A stretch of DNA of 64,000 nt from Eutreptiella sp. 'Long Island Sound 2002' (GCA_964036045.1 OZ038380.1:62232591-62296590); one strand, 5' to 3'. Shown: positions 10,596 through 21,690, counted from the first letter of the stretch. The notes: generated from the letters alone by a model not told the origin. A program made the numbers and translations.

Positions 10596-11436
10596 CGAGT
10601 GTGAGTTGAGCGGCCAGACCATCCGTCTGCAGCCCATCCCGGCGCGGATGAGCTGCGACGAGATCCTGGAGTGGGTTGGCGAGGAAGTACTCAAGGAGTA
10701 CCGGAACCTCCACCACACCCGCGGGTTGAGGCCCGGCGACCGCGACGTCAACCACGTTGGCGAGGGACCTGGCGGGGAAGCTGCCATGGACCCAGCGGGA
10801 GCCGGCGGCGATGAGACTCTCGTCGACGATGACGACGACGATGAGCCCGTCGAAATGGCCGTTTGTGCCTTCGTGGCCAAGAACCTGAGCCCGGGGAGCA
10901 AACCGGGAAACTGGAAGCCCCTGCAGCAGGGTTGGAGGAAGCAGGAGAAGAGGGACCCTCGCCGCATTGGCGACCTTCCGCTGTCCTTTGGGGAGTTCAT
11001 ACGAGCTCACCCTCAGGGCTGTTTCGTATGTTATGGGAGGAAGAAAGGCTTCAACCATGACCACTGAACATGCCCCACCCACGAGGCCGACACGGAGGCT
11101 TACAAGAAGGTGCACGGGTCGAAGAAGCGTGCGCCCGCGGGTATCCGGGAAGCCAAAGTGGAGGTCGACAAGGACGAGCTGGCCAAGCTGATGTCGTCGG
11201 TGGGGACCGAGTTGGCCAAGGAGATCCAGGAGATCAAGCGGAACTGGGTCCCCAGGTCGGACAACAAGAACAAGGAGAACAACCAGAACGACCAGAACAA
11301 GGACAAGAACAAGACGACTAGAAAGGAAAGAAGGGAAAGGAAGAAGGGAGTCAACGAGGTTGATGCCGAGGAGACTTCCCCAACTCCACAACCGACGCCC
11401 CCTAGCGGAGCCCCTGCAGCCAAGGGCCCCAGCTAG
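10596..11436 (+). pseudogene. Gypsy Gag nucleocapsid part with zinc knuckle, one internal stop
   Basis: After an acidic stretch (run of Asp near 10830) comes a conserved segment with C-x2-C-x8-H-x4-C spacing (first Cys at base 11020), followed by a Lys/Asn-rich tail (11245-11350) typical of nucleocapsid RNA binding. A TGA at 11065-11067 interrupts the knuckle; the copy at 33090 has CGA there, so this is a CGA-to-TGA change. The frame then runs to a TAG at 11434. Confidence 0.7.
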
Positions 11437-11753
11437 GGCGGTCGCAGGATGGTGACAAGGGAAGCGCCGAACCATCCCAGTCGGAAGTCGATAAGCACAA
11501 AGGGACTGCCGCGGGCGGAAGGCCCGGTCCGGCACCCAGTCGCGGAGGCGGGCCGAGGGCAAGTGAAGGCACGTTTGATGTACTACAAGATCTATCCGAG
11601 AGTATCGGAGGATCACCCGGACCGCAGCTGGATGCTGCAGATGGGCAGCCTGAGCCCATTGTCCACGACCTGCACCAGTCGCTTTTTGAGCTTCTGGAAC
11701 GGCCGGAGATCCTGAGTTTGCACGCTGTGCGCCGTGTCGGTCGCTAGCGGCAG

Positions 11754-12081
11754 TTGCATCTTAAGGTCCGTGCCTTATGCGGGGAAGTGGAAAAGGTTTT
11801 CGACGTGTCGGTCGACACGGGAGCTCAAGTCAGCTTGGTCAAGGCTGGCCTACTTCCACCAGAGTGTCTGACCGACAGTCGGAAACCTGTCAGGCTGAAG
11901 GTGGCGAACGGCCAGTACATGGTGGGAGGCACGAAGGAAGCGGCCATTGGGCTGCAGTTCGTGAACCATCGTGAGCTGAGCCGCCCAGACCTCGGCAAGG
12001 AAATCCTCCTGCACGGTCGCTTCTACGAGGCCGAGATGGACTGGGACATGATCGTCGGGTACGACTTCATGATGGAGACGG
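11754..12081 (+). CDS. Gypsy aspartic protease (retropepsin-like)
   Basis: The catalytic motif VDTGAQ has its Asp at bases 11814-11816 (residue 21 of this frame), and a second conserved block WDMIVGYDF lies near the end, as in Ty3/gypsy proteases. The protease would cut the Gag-Pol precursor. It is in frame with a short N-terminal region containing a TAG near 11745 that the other copy lacks. Just after the WDMIVGYDFMMETD block the sequence jumps to the integrase tail, so this copy ends abnormally. Unlike the copy at 33516, its active-site DTG is intact. Confidence 0.75.
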
Positions 12082-12813
12082 ATGTGTGCTCTGAAGGCCC
12101 ATCATGACACCCCCACTCCGGGCGATTTGTCCCCTCACCAGATTCTGTTCGGCAGGGACCCCCTGGGTAGGGGACTCCCCCTGTCTGGTGATGGCATGGC
12201 CATGGATGCCAAGGAGTTCTTTGCGCGGCAAGAGCAAACGGCGCGGGACATCCGCCAGCAACTCGAGAAGGAGCATGCTGAGCGTCAGAAGTCCGCCCCG
12301 AGCTCGACAGCGCAGAAGTTCAGGGTGGGAGACCCGGTGTGGGTGATCAGACCCCGCCCTATGGGCACCCACCTCACCAAGACCTGGTTCACACCCGGAG
12401 AGGTGGTCCGCAGGATTGGTGAGGACACCTACGGCATCAAGGTGGGTCACGGACAGTTCTGGGAGCGCCACGAGAGTCAGCTCCATGTGCGGGAACCCGA
12501 TCTCCGTGGCCACCATGTGTCCCTGAACTATGCCGCACATGAGGCTGATTCGGACGACGACTATGCTGAGCAGGACGACTATACAGTCGAGAAGATCCTT
12601 GCTCAGCGTCCGAAAGCCTCGGCACCCGGAGGCCTGGAGTTCAAGGTTCGTTGGCCAGGCTCTGGGCCGTCCCACGACACCTGGGAACCCGTCTCCTCGT
12701 TCGTGCCGCGGGTCAATACTCCCTTCATGGAGTACATCGGCAAGCACAAGACCAAGATCCATGTCTCGGACTTGGCAGCACTCACCCGGGCGATTGCAGC
12801 CAGGGGTGCCTGA
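12082..12813 (+). CDS. Gypsy integrase C-terminal module and chromodomain, fused to protease by deletion
   Basis: Residues 1-78 correspond to the end of the integrase region, 79-134 to a GPY/F-like module (KFRVGDPVWV...), and 167-219 to a chromodomain: Y167, the VEKIL strand, EFKVRW with W191, and the DTWEP motif with W201. In chromoviruses this domain directs integration to particular chromatin. This copy keeps both aromatic/Trp positions of the histone-tail cage region, whereas the copy at 42630 has TPEP. The junction upstream joins protease to this module, removing about 3.5 kb of RT, RNase H and integrase. Confidence 0.8.
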   Translation: MCALKAHHDTPTPGDLSPHQILFGRDPLGRGLPLSGDGMAMDAKEFFARQEQTARDIRQQLEKEHAERQKSAPSSTAQKFRVGDPVWVIRPRPMGTHLTKTWFTPGEVVRRIGEDTYGIKVGHGQFWERHESQLHVREPDLRGHHVSLNYAAHEADSDDDYAEQDDYTVEKILAQRPKASAPGGLEFKVRWPGSGPSHDTWEPVSSFVPRVNTPFMEYIGKHKTKIHVSDLAALTRAIAARGA

Positions 12814-14279
12814 TCAGCGCCCTGAGCTCTCCCCTGATGCGTTTTGAGCTCTTGTGAGGCCGACGGATCGTCCCTTACTTGCTTGCTCTCTTCCATCTTC
12901 CGGTGACCTGCCATCAGAGTGGCAATGTACCCCGCCCTGTGATCCAGAGGAGGATGGCCCCTCTCTTCTTCTATTCGTCACTCCCCCCCCTGCTGAATCC
13001 TTCGGAAACCAGGTAGGGCGACTGACCTTCATATTTCTGAGCTCTTCGGGCCTTGAAGCCCATACGACGTTGCGCAACGGATGCCGCTGTCATCGGCATT
13101 GCGATTTTTGGTGTGTGGTCTGGTCCCATGGCATTTGCGGGATCCAGACCAGTGGACGTGCGTCTCGAAAGGCTATATATGGCCTGAACTCAGGCATTCT
13201 CCTGTCCACCATCCTGCATTTGCCTTATCCTAACCGGGGCGTGGTTTGGCGCTCTGTTCGGAGTGTGTTTACACGCCTCTTTACCCCACTTGTTTTGCTT
13301 TTCCGCCCCTCCAGGATATGTGCTTCTGTATGTCCAGTTTTGTCAGCCCATGGCCAAGATGTGGACTGTTTTTTCCCCCCCACGGGATGCAAATCGACTA
13401 CGGGGGCGCCCTGAGTCGCCGTTTACATGTTCTTACATATGGCCCAGCCTGGACCAGTACCTACGTACATATTCTTCTGTTTGAGTGCCCGTGATACTGT
13501 GTGCCCTATTCGCTGTGTGTGGAGATCCTGATGGCGCCAGGCGGGAAGCCCAGTTGCCTGACTACACTCCCAGCGGTCCGCCACTGTCAGTCCCAGTGTG
13601 AGCCTACCGACTCGCAGACGCACTTGCAGTCGGATGGCGGCCTCCGGTGCTCCTGACCTCGGTCAGTCTGCCTGGGAAACTGGTGGTTTGAGGAGTCGAC
13701 GCCTCCGCCCACACTGCATGAGGACTCCCTCATGTATGGCCTTCGTGGTAATAGGGCGAGGGAAAAGACGGCCTGGATGCCCGATCCCCTAAGGAGGAGC
13801 TCGTTCGGCTGTACCACTCTGGACCCGCGTCGTATGGATATGGACATGGTGCGCCCGAGGAAGGACCCGTGGGGACTTTCTCCAGTCGGCGGGCCTTGGG
13901 AGGCTTGGGGTAGCCTGATGGATCTTTGTGGTCGCACTCGACCTGTGGGACCACCTCGGTCGTCGTGTGACGCCTATGTTGGCTGTGTATGCCACTGCCA
14001 CTGTGGTGGTGACCGTAGCAGCCGGCACCCGGTGCGCCTGGTATGGGTTAACGGGTCCTTTGGATGCCGAACAATCGCCGCCAGGACCCGGGACTTGATA
14101 CTTGATACTATACTTGAAGTTACAAGACCCTACAGCACTATACCTGTCTTACTGTGGAGTTTGGAGCCCAACCTGCGGATCAGCCTGAAGTGAGGATGTG
14201 ACACCCCCCCTTCAGGATATGGTCCTGGGTACCCGCTGCCATGCTTGGGTGTTATCGAGCCCCCCCCAGGGTTTGCTCT
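12814..14279 (+). other. Gypsy 3' untranslated internal region, no gene seen
   Basis: About 1.47 kb between the chromodomain stop and the polypurine tract, alignable with 43415-44895. Several ORFs of 60-190 codons occur but are not conserved in frame between the two copies, so I treat the stretch as untranslated. It ends with alternating C- and G-rich tracts before the LTR. Confidence 0.65.
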
Positions 14280-14290
14280 AAGGAGGGGGG
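14280..14290 (+). other. Polypurine tract
   Basis: AAGGAGGGGGG lies immediately before the LTR start TGAAGCGGT, and the same tract precedes the LTR at 44907. It would prime plus-strand DNA synthesis. Confidence 0.8.
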
Positions 14291-16734
14291 TGAAGCGGTG
14301 CCCTCCATTTGTCTTAGAGATATGGGCAAAACAAAGTTGATTCGTGAGGCCACTTGTGAGGGTCATATCTCGTGCTGCTTGCGAGGAATGACAATAGGGA
14401 AACGTGGGATGTATTCACAATACTCCCGACGTAATTTAGGAAGCTTTATATGCCTTGCGTCTCCACACGTGCGCGCTAGTGTAATGGATCATGGTCAAGA
14501 GGGTAGAGTTTGCGTTCTAACTCTTTGGCCATGATATTGCGTGCGTTAAGATAACTTTCGAGTGTAGCGCGCGAATGTTGGTGTTGCATAGGAACTCTCC
14601 TTGAGTTCCTATGAGCGATTGACACAAAGTTATGCCCTTGGAGGGGCATGACATATCGTGGGGGGAGCTACCTTTTTGGGCAATATGTGGTATGTGCCAT
14701 GTGTTGTGTTGCGTGCCCATTTGGCGGGTCCATCGCTCCAAGCCAAACCCGCCAATGGACCTCATATTGCGCAAGCCTCTTCTCCATACTCCCTACAATC
14801 AATTGCAAGCCTAACGTTCGTGAATGGAAGCTTGTATGGCAATCCCAAAGCGATGCGTTGGGAGCAAGGTGTGTGTTTTGCAATTTTCCATACTTTCATG
14901 TGCCCACTTGGGAAGTAGCGCTCGTAACCTTTCAAGGCGCCCCAAGTGGAGCACATATGTGGAATCAGAGGTTATTGGTGTCAAGTCATTGTGTTTAGAA
15001 GGATTAGTTGATTGCACGATCCAAGCAGAACATATTATAATATAATTGTGCACCTTTCAAGGCACTTTTGTGTATCTTTGTGCCAATTTTGCCGTTTTTG
15101 GCCCGTCATGATGTCAAGTGGCGACCATGTATCTCAGCATTGCGCTCAATTGACATCATGACCCAAGTATGTTATGGGGGTACATACTTCGGTGCTCAAC
15201 ATATCTTGGACCCGGCGAATAACTCCTCTTGAGATTGGCATACCGTGGCCGCCATGTTGGCGATTTGGGACTATCCCAAATCATAGGCTCACTTGGCGAC
15301 CCTGCCATTCCCAAAACCGGAGGAGTTGGGCGACGCCCAAAAGATATGTTGGACACATAGGACTTGATACCAATCCTATGGCACACTCCGGTCCAAGTCA
15401 GGCATGTGCCTCTTTTGCCCTAACCATGAGTGTGCGCATATTTGGCCATTTTGAGCAATTTTCCACTTTTGCTGCCCGCCGTGCACTATGTTGAGCCCAC
15501 CCGTGCACGCCGGACGCATGGACCAATGGACCATATATGACTCGGGTGTTATGTATATTGGTCCCCATGGTTCACACACCACGTGGGCGAAGCGGAGCAT
15601 CCTTCGTTAAGGCACTAGCCCAAAGTGAGTGTGGACAATTATGCCATTTTTGCACTTGTGGACCCAATTGGGATCGTCACCACGCCAAGTGGCATGGAGA
15701 TCTTTGAGTGCCAGGATAATGGGAGTCTCCATTGGACTCCTGGTCAACCGCGTATGGAATGGGGGATCCGATCTCCAAGCCGGCGTGGAGATATACTATT
15801 GGGAGCACCCCGAGTTTTGGCTCATTTCGAGCAGCCGAAATGACCCCATTTTGGGACCCCAATTTCCCCCTTTCTGTGTGGTCAATTGGCGGCCCCATAT
15901 CTCTATGCCCACAGGGAGCCCGGACCGAATTTCAAGTTGTACACTCAGATATAAGTCCTAGGTCCTGCCCTCTAACCTGTGAATCATTGGCCTTGCCCTG
16001 GCCAGGCGAGCCGCGCGTGGGAGGGACGCCAATTTTGGTGATTTTGGCATCATGACCCCACTTGACAAACACGTGGTGCCCTGATGCCGGGACCTCATGG
16101 GGAACCAGGTTGGGTGAGGGTTTCAGGGAGTTCGTACCCGAAGGGCATAGGGTCAGTTGCCTCGTCCCTACCTCTGGCGGGTCCAGACGAGGGGTCAATT
16201 TTGGAAATTTTTGAGTTAATATCAGTTAGAGCTGAAACAGCCAATTTTCAGCTACCAACTCCTGGGTGATAATGGCGGGGCCATATCTCTGGCTCAGAGA
16301 GGAGTTGGGACTTGCCATTAAGGGAGCATAGGAAGCCACTTTGGTTCCCAGGAACTCGCCTGTGGCTGGGCGGGACATTCCCCCTATTCGCAGGGTTTCA
16401 GGGTCCGGACTGAGCAGGGCATGGGTTGTGTTTGAGCCCCCGCCCCCACCAGCCACTGAGGGGATCGGACCTGGCATTGGGATATGAGTTGGGACTGAGT
16501 GTCTATTGTCCTGTAATGCCCTTACCCCAGTCCAGTCTTAACCCCATGTGTACATATCCTGATGTGTTGCTGTACATACGGCCTTCCCCTGTTGCAGAGT
16601 GGCAAGGATCCTGAAACGCTTTGTCACATGACACGAGCGTATTGATGCCCTTGTGAGCGTAGTGCTTTGCCTGCCTGCTCACCTGTGCGTGCCACCGCAG
16701 CGTCCCGTGGCCGGCCCCCCACGGGAACGCGTCA
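14291..16734 (+). repeat. Gypsy LTR with internal deletion
   Basis: It begins TGAAGCGGT like the LTRs at 25698 and 44907, then skips about 565 bases (including the TATA-like site and first hairpin) to the segment beginning CCCTCCATTTG. The rest is full length and ends GCGTCA. Confidence 0.85.
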
Positions 16735-17158
16735 AAAGCGTTTCACCGCCGCGGGGTTACCCAGCCCTCGCGTGCCACTCGGGGCCACCAACCCAGAGCA
16801 GCGCAGCGCAGCTCGCAGCTCGCAGCGCAGCGCAGCGTCTCGCAGCGCAGCGCAGCGGCTCGCAGCGCCATCCAGCGTCACGGAGCCAGTTCGTCACGGA
16901 GCCAGCAGCGCCGTCCAGAGCATCGCCCTGACCGCGCCGCGACAGTGAAGGAAGTGGACTGACCAGGACTCCTGCATCAGCGAGTCCCATCGGCCGACCA
17001 GCAAGGCCGCGTCAACCACCTCCACAACCACCGGCTGACCAGCACCAGCCGCACTCGGAGCCCAGTGCTGCAGCACCCGCCTCAACAACCACCACCAGTT
17101 CGTTGAGTGGAACGAGTGCACACCAAGGACCTCAAGACCAAGTACGCCCCCCGCTGCC
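16735..17158 (+). other. Second gypsy leader
   Basis: Same leader as at 6662-7086 with minor changes in the CAGCG microsatellite. Its presence after a 3' LTR shows that part of a second internal region follows. Confidence 0.7.
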
Positions 17159-17557
17159 ATGGTAAACTGGCAAGAAGCGGGTAGGACGTGGCCGCGGCCC
17201 CACCCCCATGCAGCGCACCTACTGCGTGGGTTGGTTTGGGACCAGCACTACCGCCACAGCCACCCCCAGTGCGAAGGCGGCATGCCCAGGAGCTTCGAGC
17301 TCCGCACGGACATGACCCCCGACCGCCTGCAGGCCGTGGAGGACTGGCTGCGGGCGGAAGGGTTCGCCTTCCTCTTCCAGCAGAGGCGCTGGAGGACGTG
17401 GACCTGGCCGGACAGGCCCGGCGAAGGCCTGCGTCCCGACGGGATTGAGGAGGACGAGATGCCCAACGAGTACCCGTCGGGCGCCTCGATCAACGTCTCC
17501 ATGTGGGACATGATCGAGAAGAACTTCCTGGAACCAGGGAGCGAGCGCAGGCTGCAG
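17159..17557 (+). pseudogene. Gypsy gag fragment (first 133 codons)
   Basis: It is nearly identical to the start of the Gag at 7087, including the MVNWQEAG start and the MWDMIEKNF segment. It stops abruptly after RRLQG where the sequence changes to element L. No gag sequence resumes after element L ends at about 22247, so this is not a simple insertion with both flanks preserved. Confidence 0.85.
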
Positions 17558-18090
17558 GGCACGCACACCAGCAACACCAGGGCCTAGTAGGAGCGCCCAA
17601 CCACCACCAACAGCCCCCCCACCCACACCCCATACCAGCGAGCACCATCCACCAGCAGCCACCCATTACATACGGACCACAGCCCCACCCGGACGCTCAT
17701 GCGGCCGCCTCCCACCCACATGCCGGCACCACAACCAGTCAAGAACCGCAAGGGCCGCACGGCGCACACACGCAGCACCCACATGACCCACAGGGACGCC
17801 CGGACCCCCAGCCAGCACAACACCCACCCCCGCCCCCCCCACCCCACCACCACCAGCAGCCCCCCCACCCACATGCCCATACCAGCGAGCACCATCCACC
17901 AGCAGCCACCCATTACATACGGACCACAGCCCCACCCGGACGCTCATGCGGCCGCCTCCCACCCACACCCCGGCACCACAACCAGTCAAAAACCGCAAAG
18001 GCTGCACGGCGCACACACGCAACACCCACACGACCCACAGGGACGCCCAGACCCCCAGCCAGCACAACACCAACCCCCACCCCCCCCCCA
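17558..18090 (+). repeat. 246-bp tandem repeat, about two copies
   Basis: Same unit as at 2940-3922, with a few substitutions (for example CATGCC for CACCCC). The array is shorter here, showing copy-number change between element copies. Confidence 0.85.
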
Positions 18091-19424
18091 CCACCAACAG
18101 CGCCACCCCCACACCACCCCCCCCGCCCCCCCCCCGAGACCAGGCCACGGACGCAACACGCGGCAGCCAGCACCAGCCAATTGACGTCGATACCCCCGCC
18201 GACACACGCCACCGCGAATCCCCCCTCCCGCGACCGCCACAAGAGACCTCATCACCGGACCCCACGCGTGACAACGACGACCACTCCCCCCAACCCACAC
18301 CAACCCCCCCATCACACCCCGCACCACCAGCCGCCGCACCGGCCGAACCCTACGCCCTACACAACCCCGCAGCGGTACCGCAGCACCTCCGGAGACTCGG
18401 GGAACACGACGTCGTGCTGTGCTTCCGCACCTCCGGCACCAGCACCCGCATCCGGGCCGCCACCCTGGTCCAGGCGGCCACCCTGGGGGAAGGCGTCAGA
18501 GACCTCCTCTTCGACGCCTTCCTCCACGTCGCCCGACACGACCGCCCCCCACGCGCCACCCCAGACGGCGAGAGCCCGCCCCCCACGGGGAGCCGGATCT
18601 GGGTGCCCCCCATCGACTGGGGGCAACACCTAGTCGGACTCCCCGTGCCGGGGCAGGTGGACACCAAGGGCCACACCCACTACCAGGAGCCCAACATGGC
18701 CCACCCCCCACCAGGCGCCACCCCCGACAGCACCAAAGAGTGGGAGCGGGAAACATGGGTAGCCCGGATGGCCTCCCTGAGCAACTTCCGGCACCACGTC
18801 CCGGGGGACATCCCCACCCCCGACGAGCAACAGCCAGCCCCCTCCACGTACATGACCCTCATGTACAATCTGCACTACACCCTCTCCACCACCAACTACC
18901 ACGCACCCACTGACCACTGGGTGGTACACGGCACCGACTCCCTCCTCCCCGCCGACTACGCCCCCCCCAGACACAGCCCAGGCCCCGACAAGTACGCCAG
19001 GGGGGACAACCTGGACGACCCCCACATCTGGGGCACGTGGGAACGCAAATCCCTGGACACGCTTCTCTCCATCCGCAGCAGCAGCCAGGGCCTTGGTAGG
19101 GCGATGTATTGCCTCGCCAAGTGGACCCAACGGACCTGGGGGATCCCCACGGACCGGTGGGTGTGGGTGGTCACGCTGCGACCCCAGCAGACTGGAGCCC
19201 CCCCAAACCGCAGGGGACCCACCCCCCCACGCCCCACCACCCTACAGCTCTGCCCGTACATGGTGGCAGCCCGCCTCATGACGCTGCTGTGGCCGGGCCC
19301 AGACACCCCTACCCAAAACTACCCCCACGTCACAGAGGAGGACATGCCCGGCATCCAGCGATGCTTCTTCCAGACCCTCGACTACCTCCAGCAAACACAC
19401 CCACACGTCCTGGAGCAGATATGA
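17946..19424 (+). CDS. Element L conserved unknown-domain protein
   Basis: I do not recognise the family. The first ~150 residues are Pro/His/Thr-rich and come from the 246-bp repeat and its flank. From about residue 135 a well-structured domain of some 330 residues begins (EPYALHNPAAV, then RIRAATLVQAATLGEGVRDLLFDAF, PTGSRIWVPPIDWG, TWVARMASLSNFRHHVPGD, TYMTLMYNLHYTL, GRAMYCLAKW, PTDRWVWVVTLRPQ, HVLEQI). The inverted copy encodes the same domain with many synonymous and conservative changes, which suggests selection on protein. The ATG at 17946 is the first Met in a repeat that is open upstream, so the true start is uncertain. An ORF1/gag-like or nucleic-acid-binding role is possible but not shown. 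Confidence 0.55.
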   Translation: MRPPPTHTPAPQPVKNRKGCTAHTRNTHTTHRDAQTPSQHNTNPHPPPTTNSATPTPPPPPPPRDQATDATRGSQHQPIDVDTPADTRHRESPLPRPPQETSSPDPTRDNDDHSPQPTPTPPSHPAPPAAAPAEPYALHNPAAVPQHLRRLGEHDVVLCFRTSGTSTRIRAATLVQAATLGEGVRDLLFDAFLHVARHDRPPRATPDGESPPPTGSRIWVPPIDWGQHLVGLPVPGQVDTKGHTHYQEPNMAHPPPGATPDSTKEWERETWVARMASLSNFRHHVPGDIPTPDEQQPAPSTYMTLMYNLHYTLSTTNYHAPTDHWVVHGTDSLLPADYAPPRHSPGPDKYARGDNLDDPHIWGTWERKSLDTLLSIRSSSQGLGRAMYCLAKWTQRTWGIPTDRWVWVVTLRPQQTGAPPNRRGPTPPRPTTLQLCPYMVAARLMTLLWPGPDTPTQNYPHVTEEDMPGIQRCFFQTLDYLQQTHPHVLEQI

Positions 19425-19439
19425 CCACCCCCCGGGTAA

Positions 19440-20966
19440 CCCACGTGCCCGCGCAGCCGAGACAATGCCGCCACACCAGCACCAGCACGCACAGATCACC
19501 AGGGAAAACGCGCGCACACGCCCGGTGCCCGAACCCGCACCCTCGTTCTCGCTACTTGCAGGACCCAGCATCATACGCCCGCCCCTGAAGCCCAAGACCC
19601 TCCGCCGTCTCCCAGAGCCCTCTCCTCCGCCTCCGACTCCACAACCTCCACCACCACGACCACCTCATCCACCGCCACCACCACGTCCTCATCCAGCACT
19701 CCACCCCCCAGGCCGCGGGGGACACCTCCCAAACGGGCCCCCAAACACGCCCCCACCGCAAGCAAACCCGCCGCCGCCAAGGCCCACGCCCCGACGAGGC
19801 CCACACCCGCGACCCAGCCGAAACCCAAGACCGCCGCCAAACAGCCACCCAAACCCGTCAGCGCGCCACGACGGCAACCCGCAGCCAAGCCCAAACCCAA
19901 GTCCAAACCCGGCGCCACGACGACAGCGCGAACCCGGCCCCCTGAGGACGTCCTCTATGACATTCGGCCCCAGCCGTCCCAGGCCCGAAGGCAGCAGCGC
20001 CCAGCGCGGCGCCCCCCCACCGTCACCGACACCACCGCCACCACCTTCATGGCGGAGCGCGCCGCGGCCGAAGCACGACGCACCTCGTCACGCCACCTCT
20101 CAAAGCCCGCACTCCAGGCCCACGGACCGCCCCCGACCAGGCCAGAACGACGCCAGGGTCCGCCAGCAGCGTCCCCGCCCCCCTACCAACCCTCGATGAC
20201 AGCCCACATACAGCGCATGCCCCACTACCGCCGCCGCCGCGAGTCCCCGCCCAACCCCGAGGCGGAGACCGTGCGCGCACACCCGCGGGTCCACATCCGC
20301 GCGCGCCCCCACTCCCCACGCACCCCCACGGAACAGGACTACGAGGAATCCCCCAGGCCCGCCACCGCCACCGGTCCCCACGACCCCGTCACACCCACCC
20401 ACGCCCACTCCTCCGCCCAAGACCGCAGGCCCGCCCAGGAACAGTGGTGGCAGCGCTGGACCCACACGCAGCTCTGGGAGCTGCGAAAGTGGGCCCGGGG
20501 AGAGCCCTCCCTCGAGGGCCTGGTCCATCGGCCCCGCAAGGGGTCGGTGGAGAAGTGCCGCCTCCGGCCGGCGGGGGGGTGGATGCCGCAGGCCGCATGG
20601 GAAGCCATGCTGGCCGATGCGCTCCACCCCCTGGGAGTCCACCCCCGGAACCTCCCCGCGCCCCAGGACGACCCGTATGTCCTCAGGCGCCTGCGGGAGA
20701 CCCTCCAGGAGACGCAGCGAGACGGCATCTGCCTGTGGGACATCACCCAAAGCCCAGCCCCGCACAAACACACCCCCTCAGCACCCCACAAGCGTCGGCG
20801 TACCGACACCGGCGACACCCACAGCACCCCAGAGCCCTGCGCACCACACAACACGACGCGCCTGACCCCCCGGCCAGCAGCGCCGCCACCTGACCCCGTT
20901 ACCCAGCAAACCACCACCACGGGGCGCCACGCCAGGCCCCGCCCAGAAGTCACCAAAAGAACCTGA
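19440..20966 (+). CDS. Element L second ORF: Ser/Thr-, then Lys/Pro/Ala-rich basic protein with conserved C-terminal domain
   Basis: The frame is open from 19440 without an ATG until 20049 and is the same frame as the preceding ORF, separated by TGA and TAA. It reads a Thr/Ser-rich linker, then a histone-H1-like Lys/Pro/Ala segment (about 19700-19920), then EDVLYDIRPQP, then MAERAAAEARR at 20049 and a compact Trp-rich C-terminal domain (QWWQRWTHTQLWELRKW, CRLRPAGGWMPQAAWEAML, DDPYVLRRLRETLQ, GICLWDITQ). The inverted copy preserves the C-terminal part. The basic region suggests nucleic-acid binding. Readthrough or non-AUG initiation would be needed for the whole frame; otherwise translation may start at 20049. 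Confidence 0.45.
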   Translation, partial: PTCPRSRDNAATPAPARTDHQGKRAHTPGARTRTLVLATCRTQHHTPAPEAQDPPPSPRALSSASDSTTSTTTTTSSTATTTSSSSTPPPRPRGTPPKRAPKHAPTASKPAAAKAHAPTRPTPATQPKPKTAAKQPPKPVSAPRRQPAAKPKPKSKPGATTTARTRPPEDVLYDIRPQPSQARRQQRPARRPPTVTDTTATTFMAERAAAEARRTSSRHLSKPALQAHGPPPTRPERRQGPPAASPPPYQPSMTAHIQRMPHYRRRRESPPNPEAETVRAHPRVHIRARPHSPRTPTEQDYEESPRPATATGPHDPVTPTHAHSSAQDRRPAQEQWWQRWTHTQLWELRKWARGEPSLEGLVHRPRKGSVEKCRLRPAGGWMPQAAWEAMLADALHPLGVHPRNLPAPQDDPYVLRRLRETLQETQRDGICLWDITQSPAPHKHTPSAPHKRRRTDTGDTHSTPEPCAPHNTTRLTPRPAAPPPDPVTQQTTTTGRHARPRPEVTKRT

Positions 20967-21489
20967 CGCCGAAGGACGCCAACGCCAACGACAACGGGCA
21001 CCACTACGCCCAAAGGCACCGAACCCAGGCCCGCTACCGTCGCAACCGCCTAACCGAGCCAGAGCCCAAGCACAAATCAAACCCGAGCCACACCCCGAAA
21101 CCGCTAACCCTTGACTCCTAACCAGGCCTGCCGAGGGAACAACGTAACCACAGCCCACACCCAGAGCCCACACAGCCGCCTAACCAGCCAGCTCCAGAAG
21201 CAAAGAGACACCTCACCAAACCCACCCTGACCCAAGCCCGTGTACATCAGGACGCGCGAGCCGCACCCCTGGGGCGCGACCGCCGCCACAGCACCGACGA
21301 CACACGCCAGAGGACACAACGCTATTGCACCGCCGCACCAGCTGCCCATGCCTGTGCCTGCAGTGTACGCGCGCCCCTGTCCTTCTTTTTTTTTTTTCCC
21401 AAAAGAAAAAAAAAACAAAAAACAAAGAAAAACGAAAATTAGGGGGGGAGGAAGAGGGACACAACCACCCATGGCACAAGCTCACCGCA

Positions 21490-21690
21490 CACAGCGCGCA
21501 CACCGGTGAACGGGAGCCAAGTGGCCCAGGACACCGCACATGCAACACAACACACCGAGCGAGCACACCGGTGAACGGGAGCCGGCTGGCGCAGGACACC
21601 GCAGACGCAACACAGCAAACCGCGCAGGCACACCGGTGAACAGGAGCCCAGCGGCCCAGGACACTGCACACACGTAGGGCGGCCGAGGGA
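21490..21690 (+). repeat. 65-bp tandem repeat, three copies
   Basis: CACCGGTGAAC recurs at 21501, 21566 and 21631, each followed by a GGAGCC...CAGGACAC block. Three equivalent copies are in the inverted element at about 38230-38420. Confidence 0.8.

Larger units (their letters stand above)
3923..17557 (+). mobile_element. Rearranged Ty3/gypsy chromovirus block: LTR-internal(deleted)-LTR-leader-partial gag
   Basis: The order is a 5'-truncated LTR, leader, gag, protease, a fused integrase tail/chromodomain, 3' UTR, polypurine tract, a second LTR with an internal deletion, and then a second leader plus the first 133 gag codons. This is not a clean insertion: both outer ends abut 246-bp-repeat DNA of element L and no target duplication is visible. 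Unequal recombination between LTRs of tandem or overlapping copies, or an assembly join in repeats, would both explain it. RT, RNase H and the integrase core are absent, so this copy would depend on relatives for mobility. Confidence 0.75.

Noticed and set aside
19435-19561. Possible intron (GGTAACC...TTGCAG) joining the two element L ORFs
   Set aside because: An element copied through RNA would usually lose introns, and the TGA in copy 2 precedes the proposed donor.
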